From Lepisosteus oculatus (Eukaryota; Chordata; Actinopteri; Semionotiformes; Lepisosteidae), in contig NC_090714.1 in NCBI RefSeq assembly GCF_040954835.1, positions 7,242,501-7,306,500 on the forward strand: a DNA stretch of 64,000 nucleotides, given 5' to 3'. Shown here in pieces: positions 25,040 to 36,850 of this stretch. Position 1 is the first letter of the stretch. Each line of letters opens with the position of its first letter. The notes beneath the pieces were generated by a model that ran no database searches, was not told the origin of the DNA, and was given only the letters and a program-made list of their open reading frames with translations. The position numbers were made by a program, and so were the translations under genes.

Positions 25040-26602
25040 ATGTCGGGACTAGGACGGACTCTGTTTTGTAATGTGAGAATAAAGTGCCTGTATCGGGGGG
25101 TGTTTATTTGTAATCCACACAGGTGTGCAAGGTAAGTGCCTATTTTTAAATTGTAGAGTGAGTGCATGTCCTGAATGTTTCTAGAAGTGGAGATTTCGGG
25201 GAAAACACGACACTATGGCATCTTTCCTAACAATAGCAAAGGTTAAACTGTTTCAAGATATGCCAATGCAGAAATCTCTTGTCCCCATATCGTGAGTTTA
25301 ACACGAGCGAGTTGTGGTCGTTAATAGTCGTTACGTTTACCGTGACCTTGAAGAGAACGAAGACTAAATCTAGCTAGATGTCGCACGGTGATTATTACTA
25401 TTATTATCTCTAGAATTGGTTTATAAAACACTCGATTTAAAAAAAACCGTTACTTAATTGTATGGAATAAAGTTGCATAACTATAAAGCGATTTGCCAAA
25501 ACATCATGATTCGGTACATTACAATTTATACAAAACAGCAGCGACAAAACGCCCAGTAGTGTGATGGATCGCGAAGTGTTCAGGTACAGTCTGTGGTCAG
25601 GGGCTTCTTTCAATCAGGGAAATTCTCGTTAGATTTAGACGCTGAAAACGGACGTGCAGCTGTTCCTTCAACGGGATCAAAGGTTGTAGAATAGAATCTA
25701 CAGGTGTGGCGAAATCAAGCGGTTTAATCGGTCTTGGATATAAATTACCGAGAAAACCTGTCGTTTTATTCCATATAAGCAGTTCTACTCAATTCAAAAT
25801 ACAAAATACTTTATTCGTCTCCTTATGTCAATACGAGAGATTTTTTTTTATCGATCCCGAGTCTTTTTTACGTCTTTAATTTTGACCGATTTAACTAATG
25901 ATGGCATAAAGGTGGTTTTAGTTACGATAATGCCGAGTTAGTAGCCAGTACAGTATCCCTGCATAATTGTTCCCCCTTCTGGAACTTGGGTTTCTGTGGG
26001 TCTTCTGACCAATAAATTCAACAAAACCGTTATCATCCACAGCGGGATAATGCTGTGTTCACCTTAAGTATGTGGAGGGAAAAATAAGGATTGATGGAGA
26101 TGTTTATATTACATAAGTTCTCATTTCACTGGCTGCAGTGCGTATGGATGAAGGAGATACAAAATGTCAAGAGGGATACAGATTTGACCTCTGCGCTGAA
26201 AAAACAAAAGCCCTTTGGTGTAAAACTGGAAATTGTCGCAGGTTTCTGATTCTCCATAGATACGACTCGCTGAAAGCCCTGTGCACAACGCCGCCGAAGA
26301 GCAGGACATCCCCGCCGGCTGACGGTGACCAGCCCATCAAGTTCTCCACCAGCAAGGCCAGCCATCGCACGTGGACGGTGGACAAGTCCCTGGGCAGTGA
26401 GCACCAGAAGCCCCTGTGGAAAGTCCTTCCCCTCAGCCTGCTAGGGATCTCCTTACTGGTGTGGTGCTTCTTTCGGGAGGAAACCGAGATAGACCGCCAG
26501 CTGGAAAAGAACCTTTACGAGTACCTTCCCGGATTGCTGCCGCAGCCAGAGACTGATGCTCCTGAAGAGGCCGGCAAAGAAAATGGCCGGCCAAATTCGT
26601 AG
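25040..26602 (+). CDS. uqcc4: Ubiquinol-cytochrome c reductase complex assembly factor 4
   Basis: Two-exon gene. Exon 1 is 25040-25131 (MSGLGRTLFCNVRIKCLYRG..., no acidic residue, a likely mitochondrial targeting sequence), with donor AAG|GTAAGT. Exon 2 is modelled as 26242-26602, giving 150 residues. The conserved core (about residues 61-111) includes QPIKFSTSKASHRTW and VDKSLGS, then a membrane segment at about 91-108 (KVLPLSLLGISLLVWCFF) followed by REE. This arrangement matches the C16orf91/CCSMST1 family, a single-pass inner-membrane protein needed for respiratory complex III assembly. The C-terminus is acidic and variable. The exon 2 acceptor was chosen because it keeps frame; its pyrimidine tract is poor. 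The stronger-looking acceptor at 26138/26139 does not keep frame with exon 1 and would imply a start at 26144 instead. Identity comes from recalled family features and from having unkl downstream, as in human. Confidence 0.72.
25132..26241 (+). other. uqcc4: Intron 1 of uqcc4
   Basis: AT-rich intron of about 1.1 kb. A short retroelement tail piece ('caaaatactttattcgtctc', near 25.80 kb) is the inverted counterpart of one at 14.30 kb. Nothing else is recognised. Confidence 0.55.
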
Positions 26603-27340
26603 GCGTTAAGGCGTTATCCTCCGTGTTTTTTAGTCTGTCCGTGTTCCCTCCCGTTCTCACCACTTGTTTCAGTCTGTGTGATTAATGAGGGTCTTTGTAC
26701 ATCTCTCTGATGGAAACCTTGATGAAAGATAAGAGAATGCTGTAGCTGCCCCCCACCTTTGTGTATTTCAATAATGTGCAATGTAAATCTAAAGAAGGAT
26801 TCTTTACTCTCGCCAGATCTAACTTTGTTACTCTACTAAACTTGGACCCCAATTCAAAATGCCACACCTCTGTCCTCATCTACAGTAGGTGTGGTTAGCT
26901 CCGGTCCTCATTGGCCTCGAGCCTTCACGGAGTTTTAAATTGACAACCGATGGAGACTTAAAAATCTGATTTGGTTTCTTATTCAAGTGGTGAGGCCATA
27001 TTTTTAAAAGAAGAAAGTAAAATTGGCAGTGGAAAGAAAATCAGAAGGTCCCCATGTCTTTGAGAATTGGATTTGCCCTTCCCTGACCTAAAGTTGGGTT
27101 AAAAGAGACTTAGTCTTGGATTTTTAATCCACCCCCCCACAAAACCATCTTAGAAACCAAATAGTTACCCATGCTTAGCTAGAAATAGGTTGTTTTGGGT
27201 GACCTATACCATTTATGTTCAGCAGATCCGTTCTGGTCACTGCCAGCTGTTAAGGTAGCCCTGACTCAAACCTGCAGCAGCTGAGACCTGGGCTTATGCA
27301 GGGCAACTACTGGCTGAGCAACGTGGGAGCACTCACTCCG
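26603..27340. other. uqcc4 3' flank and intergenic DNA
   Basis: Presumed 3' UTR followed by intergenic sequence. I found no clear AATAAA signal shortly after the stop codon, so the transcript end is undetermined. Confidence 0.4.
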
Positions 27341-27530
27341 GCAAAGTAATCCTACTTCGTTGGGCCCCTGAGCTAGGCCCCTAACCCCCAACTGCCATAT
27401 AAATGGCTGACCCTGCGCTCTGACCCCAAGCTTCTCTCTCCCTGTCTGTGTGTCTCATGGAGAGCAAGCAGGGGTATGCGAAAAGACAAATTCCTAATGC
27501 ACGAAATTGTACATGGCTAATCTTATCTCA
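27341..27530 (+). repeat. tRNA-derived SINE, 5'-truncated (copy c)
   Basis: Starts in the body at 'cctacttcgttgggcccctg'. It has lost the box A/box B head and runs through 'tataaatggctgaccctgcg' to 'ttgtacatggctaatcttat'. Same family as copies a, b and d. Confidence 0.82.
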
Positions 27531-27954
27531 GACTTGCCCATCCAGAGGCCTCGTGGGGATCGGAGTCGGAACTCTGCATCATGTTCTGGCACCTGGCCTG
27601 AGTTGAGATGGAGCAAGAAGGATGCAGATGCCAGTGTCCAGGCTGGGCGAACAGCCCCGAGCAGTGCCAGTGGCCTTGTCCTTTTGGGTCAGGACCGTGC
27701 TCAGGGGTGACCAGTGGTGATCAGGTGTGCTGCCAAGCTCCCGGCCTTTGTGGAAATCATACAGGGCACCGACTGTGGCAATTCCCTGCTGATGCAGAAA
27801 CACTGCACCAGAAAGATGCAATCTGCGTAGCTAAGCTGTGATGTTCCCACTGCTCTCCAGGGAGAAGTCCCTGTGGAGGAAGGGAATACACTAATGAACC
27901 CATAATCATGCCATAGTGGCTGCAGAAACCCTCCACAGCTGCTTGCTGCTCTGA
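27531..27954. other. Spacer between two SINE copies
   Basis: GC-richer unique sequence with chance frames on both strands. No function is assigned. Confidence 0.4.
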
Positions 27955-28207
27955 ATGCCCTTGTGGCTGGAAGGTTGCCGGTTCAAATCCCGTGGCCAGC
28001 AGAGGAATCCTACTCTGTTGGGCCCCTGAGCAAGGCCCTTCACCCCAGCTGCTCCAGGGGCGCCGTATAAATGGCTGACCCTGTGCTCTGACCCCAAGCT
28101 TCTCTACCTGTCTGTGTGTCTCATGGAGAGCAAGCTGGGGTAGGTGAAAAGACAAATTCCTAATGAAAGAAATTGTATATGGCCAATAAAGTGATCTGAT
28201 CTTATCT
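27955..28207 (+). repeat. tRNA-derived SINE, lacking box A (copy d)
   Basis: Starts just upstream of box B ('ggttgccggttcaaatcccg') and continues to the tail 'ttgtatatggccaataaagt'. It lies 430 bp from copy c in the same orientation. Confidence 0.85.
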
Positions 28208-29216
28208 TTTGTAACCTTTCTTCTCTTTTCATTCTGCCAAGATTGTGCTCAGTGCCTGCTCTGCTTTCTGCCTCTGGTATCATTTATGCTTTGTTTCCTT
28301 CCGGTTTTGTCCACAAGAGGGCGACCCTGAGAAATGTTTCATGCAGGGGTCTCTGTTGTAATGTTGGTTTTAAAAATATCTTTGCGGAAGAATGTAAGAT
28401 ACTGCTTCACAGAAGTTAGAAAGCCCTGGCCAAATTCATGTCAAGCGTCAATCAGGATTGTAAGCTTGTTGTGACAGGACACTTGTGGGGATGGGGGGTA
28501 TACCAAATATTGTTAGAAATATAAGTGTTTAAGTGGTAACAGGTTCCTTTTGATGCTGCCTGAAATGAGACGTCATTCGTACAAGAGGCACAGTGCCAAT
28601 CCTAAAAGTGAAAAGAGGGTAGCTGTCTGGACATGCGAGGCATAGCTGTTGCACTTTTTCTCATGCTGGCGGAGCAAAACTACCGGAATAGTGCAATTAG
28701 AAGCTTATGTTTGACTGTGGCTAGCTTTTTTGTCCAGTTATCTATGGTATAAAGATGCGTGTCAAACTTTAAACTTGGGCGAATACACTCGGCTACCCAT
28801 TCTAGTTATAAACGGACAAAAAGTCTGTGTAATCCCATATAATACCTTCCCTGTCGCCACCTTCTACAGCCAATTTCCTGTTACTTTCACCTCTCTACAG
28901 TACTGCCAGCCACTAGCTTTAGACCACATTAAAAATATTACATCTGGTACCCGCACAGCTCAAGATCCAGTGCAAATTCTCGAAAGTCATTTCTGGTGGG
29001 GAATTGAACAGCATTTCCCATGCTTGCATTGTAAAAACTAGATTGTACAGTTTGTAAAAGATGGGTCCTGGCATTAGAGGGATCGTAGGTTGGACTCCAG
29101 CTGATTTAATTAGCAAATAGGCAAAACAGAAGCTTAGGCTGAGAGTACAGTGTTCAAAGTTCGTGTTCAGTTAGCTGTTCCTGCTGTTTATACGGTTAAA
29201 TATTGCTGTGCTTACT
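28208..29216. other. Intergenic, no gene recognised
   Basis: Unique sequence. A 103-codon plus-strand frame at 28730-29041 has no recognisable domain and is treated as chance. Confidence 0.4.
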
Positions 29217-30630
29217 TACAGTGATGTGAAAAAGAGAATACACCCTGGTACAATTCTAAGGGGTTTACATATTAAGACATTAAACGAAAAAATCGGCCAA
29301 CATTCAGAAGTCTTGTGTGAAAAAGTTACTCCACCCTTAATGCTTTCAGTATGAGTTGAGATGGTAATCACAATCAGGTGGTGCTAAAGAAGTGATCATG
29401 AGGGAAGTGCTTCCACCTGTATATAAAATAAGAAGCTTTGTCAGTTCTGTCTGGAGCATTCAGGTTTGTGGTAATACATCACACCTAGGTCAAAAGATAT
29501 CTGTGATGGTCTCAGAGAAAGAGTCATTGCTGCTCATCAGTCTGGGAAGGGTTATAAATCCATTTCTAAACAATATGAAGTCCATCATTCTACAGTGAGA
29601 AAGAATTTACAAATAGAAAAAGTTCAAGATCTACCCAGGAGTGGGTGTCCCAGCAAATTCATCCCAAGATCAGACTATGATGCACCTACAGACTGCAAAG
29701 AACCCTAAAACTACAGCCAGAGATCTACAGGCCTCTGTCAATAAGTTACGCATTAGAATTCATTATTCTAACATTAGGGACAAAAATGAACAATTCTTTA
29801 GCGGAAGAGTAGCCAGGAGAAAACCCCTTCTCTTCAAAAAGAATATTTCTGCATAGTGTAGGTTTGCAAAACAGCACCTGAATGAACCAAAGACTTCTGG
29901 AACAATGTCTCTGGACAGATGAAACCAAAGCAGAGTTGTGTGGCCTTCCTGCATATAACATGTTAGGTGAAAACCAAACACTGTGTATCACCACAAGAAC
30001 CTCAGACCAACCGTCAAGCATGGTGGAGGGGTGATGATTTAAGCCACAGGTGCAGGACCTGGAAGCCTGACAACCATCAAGTCCACATTCTAGAGGAAAA
30101 TGTGAGTCTAACAGCTACAGCTACAGCACTGTCTTAGCCGAAAGTGGATCACAGAACAGGACGATGTTCCAGAACACACCAGAAAATGTACAACTGAAAG
30201 GCTGAAAAAGAAAAAAAACCTAGATTTTGGAATGGTCGAGTCAAAGCGCAGACCTAAATCCCATTGAGATTTTGTGGCAGGACCCAGAGAGAGCTGACCT
30301 TAAACCAATCCCCTCTAACATCACCAAGCTGAAGCGGTTTGCAACAAGGAGTAGGCCAGGAGATCTCCCAGGCGATGTCAGAGACTGATCAACTCTTATA
30401 GGAAAAGTTTATTTCAAATTATTGCTGCTAAAAGGGGTTCCACGCATCACTGAATCACAGGGTGCACTTTTTCACACAATGCTACTGAATGTCGGCTGAT
30501 TTTCAAAAGTAAATAATGACAAAATAAACTGTGTGTGTGTGTTATCTGTCATATGAGGTTAGATTTATGTACTGTTAGGACTTTTTTATGAGGTTTGGAC
30601 TAAATGAAGGCCTTTTTTTACATCACTGTA
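29217..30630 (+). mobile_element. Decayed Tc1/mariner-type DNA transposon
   Basis: The ends are short inverted repeats flanked by TA: 'tacagtgatgtgaaaaag' on the left, and 'tttttttacatcactgta' on the right, which reads inverted as 'tacagtgatgtaaaaaaa'. The length of 1.4 kb is typical of Tc1 elements. Between the ends is sequence of Tc1-transposase character, such as 'ggtctcagagaaagagtcat', 'gtgggtgtcccagcaaattc' and 'cccaagatcagactatgatg'. It is split among frames by stops and frameshifts, so no functional transposase is encoded. Orientation follows the transposase-like sequence. Confidence 0.8.
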
Positions 30631-31874
30631 TATGTCCGCTGCTACAATAACCTAAAGATTTAAATTATTAGAGTTGCAACCTGGCCACGAAATCTGAGAC
30701 TGAGGAGATTTTGGATGTTGCCTGAAACGGCAATTTATGTCAAAACGGCGAGAGGAACCTTTGCTGAATCGATATTGCCGCTTGTTTGCCGTGTAGGTCC
30801 CGAAAATACACCTGTTCTGTACAAATTTCCAGTACTTTTATCATTCTGTTCCAGCTCTGAAAAATGGCTTCGCGGCAAATGTAAAGAAAGGCAAAAGTCC
30901 TTATAATCTGAAAGAGGAATCTGACATTTTCTGAAAACATTAATAGTTATTCTTTCACTTTTTAGTTTTATTATTTTCAGTTCTTCTGTATTTTACGGAG
31001 CACACGTTCAATAACAGCGGACCTTGCCTTTCTTTTCTGTAGAAAATTACGCTTCGAATCATTACTGCCCCGTGAACAAACTAGAAAGACATCGCCCACA
31101 CTGAAATCACTAGCTTCTGTCGAGCAAATTATTGTGAACGATTTGATTCACGGCGATACGCCAATTGTATTGTTACTGTCTCAAAACGCATCTCGCTTGT
31201 ATCGCGAAGCGAGTTTTTAACTCGGTAAAACTTGACAGACTGCTGCTCTGATGACGTCACGTCTCGGCGCTGCGCCAGGACGTCTTGCGGATCAGCGCCT
31301 CACTGGCACCTGACTTCCGGGTAAATGACGACTTGCGGCGTTTTAAAATCCAACGCCAAATTGACGCGTTTATCTTAATGTATAAAACATCTCAAACTTA
31401 AAATATATCGTTATTCTAAAAAATGAATACTGAGCAACAGATATGCAACGCCCATATATGTTGTCAATCTGTTATACTGTTGTGTTGTACTGCTTGAGCC
31501 TTATACTTCCAAAAATGAATCATTTCTGAAAGACAATTACGTGATTACCAATTTGGGAAATAAACCATTTTTGATTCACCCATGGGCAGGTAGACGGCAC
31601 CTTTCAGAAATTACAATCCGTTTTTGAAAGCACCTAGCATATGGTGGCATCAGTGAGCAACTAAGCATAAAAACGTTCTATAGTAAGGATTTGACTTTTA
31701 ATGCCTCAAGATATTAGAAATTTTCTCCTCTAGTGCCTGGAAAATGAAGACTAGAATTACTCAATACAGTTGGATCTCAAATTAAGAGTAAATATTCTGG
31801 ACTATATTGCATCTGTTTATACACCAAGACTGAAATACAGTACTCAATTTCTTGGAAACAAGACACAAAGCAAG
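30631..31874. other. Intergenic region downstream of H3.3
   Basis: No exon recognised. A CpG-bearing patch at 31.24-31.34 kb includes 'gatgacgtcacgtctcggcg' (near 31249), a perfect CRE-type TGACGTCA, with no gene start that I can attach to it. Confidence 0.4.
31245..31345. promoter_or_regulatory. CpG-rich patch with a consensus CRE (TGACGTCA)
   Basis: TGACGTCA occurs near 31251, followed by CpG-dense sequence including 'gcgctgcgccaggacgtctt'. Such patches usually mark promoters or enhancers. It lies about 600 bp beyond the predicted H3.3 polyadenylation site and belongs to no identified transcript. Confidence 0.35.
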
Positions 31875-32274
31875 GTGAGGTAGTGGAAAGTTTATTTACA
31901 ACCCAATAATCACAATGCAAAAAAGAGAAAGGTAAAGAAAAAAAAGATAACAAGTCTACTAATAATTTATCCCATCTGAAGCATGCAAACTACAATCTAC
32001 AGCACAATGAGCCAGAGGTATAACAATTTCAGATACAAATTGACTGTTTATTTTAAAAACCTGAGAGGGAGTTTTGAAGGAATGTTTTACAAAACGCTTG
32101 CTACTTTTGCACTGTAAACCACTAGCCTGTTTTTTTTTCTGTTTTCTATCAATACTAACAAAAATACAAAATAAACTTCAACCTCCACATGAAGGCATTT
32201 GCAGTTCAATAAAAGATTTCAAAAAATTTCTCTTCCCCAAAAAAAAAGTCCGGATAAAGTTCGAGAGCTGGTGC
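31875..32274 (-). other. h3-3: H3.3 3' UTR with polyadenylation signal
   Basis: About 400 bases follow the stop codon on the minus strand. AATAAA is present at 31896-31891 (plus strand 'agtttatttacaac'), so cleavage probably falls around 31.87-31.88 kb. A second, nearer AATAAA-like word is near 32050. A long polyadenylated 3' UTR distinguishes H3.3 genes from replication-dependent H3 genes, which end in a stem-loop. Confidence 0.6.
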
Positions 32275-33455
<1,181 letters not shown>

Positions 33456-33589
33456 CTACAATCGGAACAACAAGAAGGGAAGAGACTGAAGCACAAGCAT
33501 CTCGTCCTAGCAAAAAAATGGCTTCGAAGCAGGGAGTCTAATCCCGATAGGTGCCGATTTTAAGAAGACCCCCTCTGCTCCTGCCTGCA

Positions 33590-33860
33590 CCTCACGTCCC
33601 GCCCACGCTGTGACTGACGCAGGGCAGCCCAATGGCGGCCGTGGGGCGCTCTGGCGGCACACGACAGCAGCAGCTCCGGAACGAGAACGAGCTGTTATCC
33701 ACCGAGCAGCAAAATCAACACCGGAGCCCAGAGCACAAAATGGCGGCTTCACCAGCGACCAGCAGCAGCAGACCCCACAGGAAGGTCTGCGGCCATATTC
33801 GCGTCACGACAGCCCGCGCTGCCGTTACTCCGAGCAGCCAAAAGTATTTTTCTGATTAAG
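33590..33860. promoter_or_regulatory. CpG island in H3.3 intron 1 with YY1-like motifs
   Basis: Three ATGGCGGC/ATGGCCGC-type words occur: 'aatggcggcc' at 33631, 'aaaatggcggc' at 33737, and inverted 'gcggccatatt' at 33789. A 'gcgtcacg' CRE-half site follows at 33801. The cluster sits inside the H3.3 5' intron and could be an internal promoter or enhancer. Confidence 0.45.
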
Positions 33861-34379
33861 CGGGCCTGAATTAAGAATAAATTGCCCGGCTTCGTTGCTT
33901 AATGAAAATTGTTTTCGACACTAAAAGACAAAGGATCTCATTCGGCGTCAGAGCAACTTAAAACAGGAACATTACGAAAACAAACGTATGAGACCGGCAA
34001 AAACTAAATGTCGATATCAAAAATACTAATAAGTAGTCGGCTAGATGTAGTGCAAGATAAGACTGCGGTTCATAAATTGAGATTTGAGAACTACCTTAAG
34101 GGCACAGCTCAGTCACTCATCCGCATTTCAGCATCGGAAGGCGGGAGCGCTTTCCAAATTCTCTTATCTGATGTAACTCCCCCACCCCCACTATTACAGA
34201 AAAACTCGACACCCTTAAAACCTTAAACTCGGCAGTAACTCCGTCAAATTACTACAACAGGGGCGAAAAGACGGAGCCCCCCAAAACAAAACGGGATCTC
34301 TCTTTTTATTTTTTTTTGCCTCTCTTTCCACCATTACGCGACGCGCAGGAGACACGTCCCCTCCGCCCGCTGTAACATG

Positions 34380-34535
34380 GCGCCTCGGAAGAGCCGCTCG
34401 CCGCCGCTTTGTCTCGCGCCGCTCAGCCGCCCGCACGAGGCACCGGGGAAGGCGAGGGAGCCCGGCGGGGGGCGAATCGCGCCCCTCTCCGGGAGAGGGG
34501 CATCTCCGCGGTCCCCGGCACTCGACCCATTTACC
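34380..34535. other. h3-3: CpG-dense part of H3.3 intron 1
   Basis: Very GC- and CpG-rich sequence just inside the putative alternative donor at 34534. It includes a perfect inverted repeat at 34482-34500 (CCCCTCTC/GAGAGGGG). Open frames on both strands here come from the composition. No coding exon is supported. Confidence 0.45.
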
Positions 34536-34578
34536 TTGTAAAACGCGATTTGGTAGTCTCGCAAAAGCGCCAGAAACG
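34535..34578 (-). other. h3-3: Possible alternative noncoding first exon of H3.3 (1b)
   Basis: On the minus strand a good donor (TACAAG|GTAAAT) ends at 34535. A TATATA-like box lies at 34606-34601, about 30 bp upstream of where such an exon would start. The order TATA, pyrimidine-rich start, donor suggests a second start site for the H3.3 transcript. No other support is available. Confidence 0.35.
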
Positions 34579-34816
34579 CCGAAGAGAAAAAAAGCCTCGG
34601 ATATATGCGGCGCAGTTTCTATTTTCAGTACTTCAAGACGGCCAGAAGTCCGGAGATGGGGAGAAAGACCGCCAGCGCCGTATTCCCATAGCAATCGGCA
34701 AGGAAAAGAAGGCTCAGAATTGTTCACCAGCCCACGTATGCGCCTCACATGAAGAAATAAATGACTCTCATGTCTAATAAAGTTTTAAAAACGCATTAAA
34801 AAAAATAAGCACTTAC

Positions 34817-34872
34817 TCGAGCGATCACAAACGCCTCTTCTTTCCTAGCGGCCAATTTCCACACTGCGCTAC
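34817..34872 (-). other. h3-3: Probable main noncoding first exon of H3.3 (1a)
   Basis: It ends at a GA|GTAAGT donor (34817/34816) and begins near 34870. An AT-rich TATA-like sequence, a CRE half site and a reverse CCAAT box stand upstream at the expected distances. It would splice to the acceptor at 33455. The start position is an estimate. Confidence 0.5.
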
Positions 34873-34895
34873 GTAAAACCTGGAGAGGCCGGGCT

Positions 34896-34966
34896 TGAAT
34901 TTATTCCCCCGTGACGCAGTGCGCAGACCACGCCCCCAGCGCGGCGGATTTGCTTTCTGATTGGTC
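34896..34966 (-). promoter_or_regulatory. h3-3: H3.3 core promoter
   Basis: In order away from the gene: a TATA-like 'gaatttattcc' (34897-34907), a CRE-half 'gtgacgca' (34911-34918), a GC-box 'ccacgccccc' (near 34928-34937) and an inverted CCAAT 'gattggtc' (34959-34966). The combination and spacing fit a constitutive, cell-cycle-independent promoter. Confidence 0.6.
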
Positions 34967-36108
34967 GAGAAGAAGACGTACGTATTGGGGGAGCAGGGGA
35001 AATCCCCGCCCCCTAATGCGCCTCAGATGTCAATGTTATTGTTGCTGTACTGTGTTGGCTGTAGTGTGCGGAGGAGCAGACGAGCATGGACCTCCGGCGG
35101 GCTTTTTCAGGCTTTTTTTCAGCCTGTAAAAAAAACCACGACCGTAATCACTGATACATTTTAGGGCATGAAGGTCGTTCACAATGGAAACTGTAGAAAA
35201 ATCACCGAATTGGCTTGATCCAGTACAGCATGAGGTTTAAAAAAATCTAAGTATGTTCTCTGTCTCACAACATGCAGAAATGGATTTTGTAATATCTGCC
35301 ATCCGTATATGTGACAATTCACTAGTGGTATGGTAAAAACACTACGTTGCAATTACAAAACTCCTTGAAATACTACACCTAAGTAAACTTCCGTGGCCTA
35401 AAACGGAATACGGTGACCGAAAAGCTCGTGATTTTGCCCAAAAAGCAGGCTGATGTAGGTCATTCCTCCATGCTTTGTTTTCTCCTGTGCTTCTTAGTTA
35501 TACGCTTTCAAAGAAATATACAAAAGTGTGATATTCCGAATTTTTAACCATCTTCATTTTACATTTACGACCTGTGGAAAGTCAAGACATACGCAACAGC
35601 AATTTTACCAGTCAAGTGTGTGAGCTTCGTAATTAAACTCGGAGAACGTGTTTCTGCAGGAACACGTCCTGGGTGTCAGCCACAGATTCTGCTTTTGTAC
35701 TCCTGAGAAGCCATGGGCGCAGTCTCGCCATCTTCTTCAAGTTCAGCCAGGCTAACAGCTTGTTATTACCCGCTTCAACTCCACACAAAACAGAAAGTAC
35801 TCGACCGCCCTCGACCACAGCCTTACACTCTGATAAATATGTGCTAACGCAGCTCATTAAGCTCTGCAAACTGTAATTAAACATATGTTTTACCTTTTAT
35901 GGAAGGAAAACGCATTGGAATTCTTTGTTTTGCACTGGAATTGTCTTTGTTGATAACATTAAAGATAGTTTATTAATCTTTAAATGTAACATTTTGTCAG
36001 TTATTTTATGCCTCCGTGCATATAATTAAATTTAATCACTTTTGCAGGTTTAATGTGTTTTGCAGCATTGAATTCTATGTGTGCTTTGGTAGCAGTGTCA
36101 CAAGACAC
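34967..36108. other. Intergenic between H3.3 and unkl, first part
   Basis: No exon or repeat recognised. The first 100 bp are still CpG-rich promoter flank. Confidence 0.45.
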
Positions 36109-36850
36109 TGCGTGGAGTTTGCATGTTCACTCCATGTTCACGCGAGTTAATAATTATAATAATTGCTTACACTTATATTGTGCTTTTCTGGACACTTAAC
36201 TCAAAGCGCTTTACAGGTAATGAGGAATCCCACTAACACCACCAGTGTGCAGCCCCACCTGGATGATGCGACAGCAGCCATAGTGCACCAGAAAGTTCCC
36301 CACACATCAGCTATTAGTGGGGAGGAGTACAGAGTAATGAAGCCAGTTAATAGAAGGGGATTATTAGGGGGCCATGATTGGTAAAGGCCAATGGGAAATT
36401 TTGGCCAGGATACCTGGGTTACACTCCTACTCTTTACGAAAAAAACACTGGGAGTTTTAATGACCACAGAGAGTCAGGACCTCGGTTTTACGTCTCATCC
36501 GAAGGACAGCGTCTTTTTACAATATAGTGTCCCTGTCACTACACTGGGGCATTAGGACCCACGTGGACCTCAGGGTGAGCGCCCCCTGCTGGCCCCACTA
36601 ACACCTCTTCCAGCAGCAACCTTAGTTTTTCCCACGAGGTCTCCCATCTAGGTACTGACCAGGCTGCCCCCTGAGTGACTGAGTTGCCACCAAGTGCTCC
36701 AGTTTCCCCTACATTCCAAAGACACAGTGGCTAGTGTGAGTGTCCTATGATGGACTGGCCTTTCATGTGGAGTACACTCCTTTGTGCCCTGTATTTTCAT
36801 GACAGGCTCTGGGGCGCAATGTGCAGCTTTCTCATAATGGATAGATAGAA
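36109..36850 (-). repeat. Older dispersed repeat interrupted by a SINE
   Basis: The left piece ('cgtggagtttgcatgttcac', 'tccatgttcacgcgag', 36112-36147) and the right piece (from 'ccaagtgctccagtttcccc' to about 36850) are consecutive blocks of the dispersed repeat, inverted relative to the copy at 3.9 kb. A 5S SINE sits between them. Confidence 0.6.
36148..36665 (-). repeat. 5S-rRNA-derived SINE, head truncated (copy 3)
   Basis: Carries the tail ('attgcttacacttatattgt', 'gctttacaggtaatgagg') and the body. It stops in the 5S head at 'aggtactgaccaggct' and so lacks the first part of the internal promoter. It is inserted in an older repeat. Confidence 0.85.

Noticed and set aside
34215-34777. 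177-codon minus and 122-codon plus frames near the H3.3 promoter
   Set aside because: They lie in CpG-island sequence where stop codons are rare; no family resemblance.
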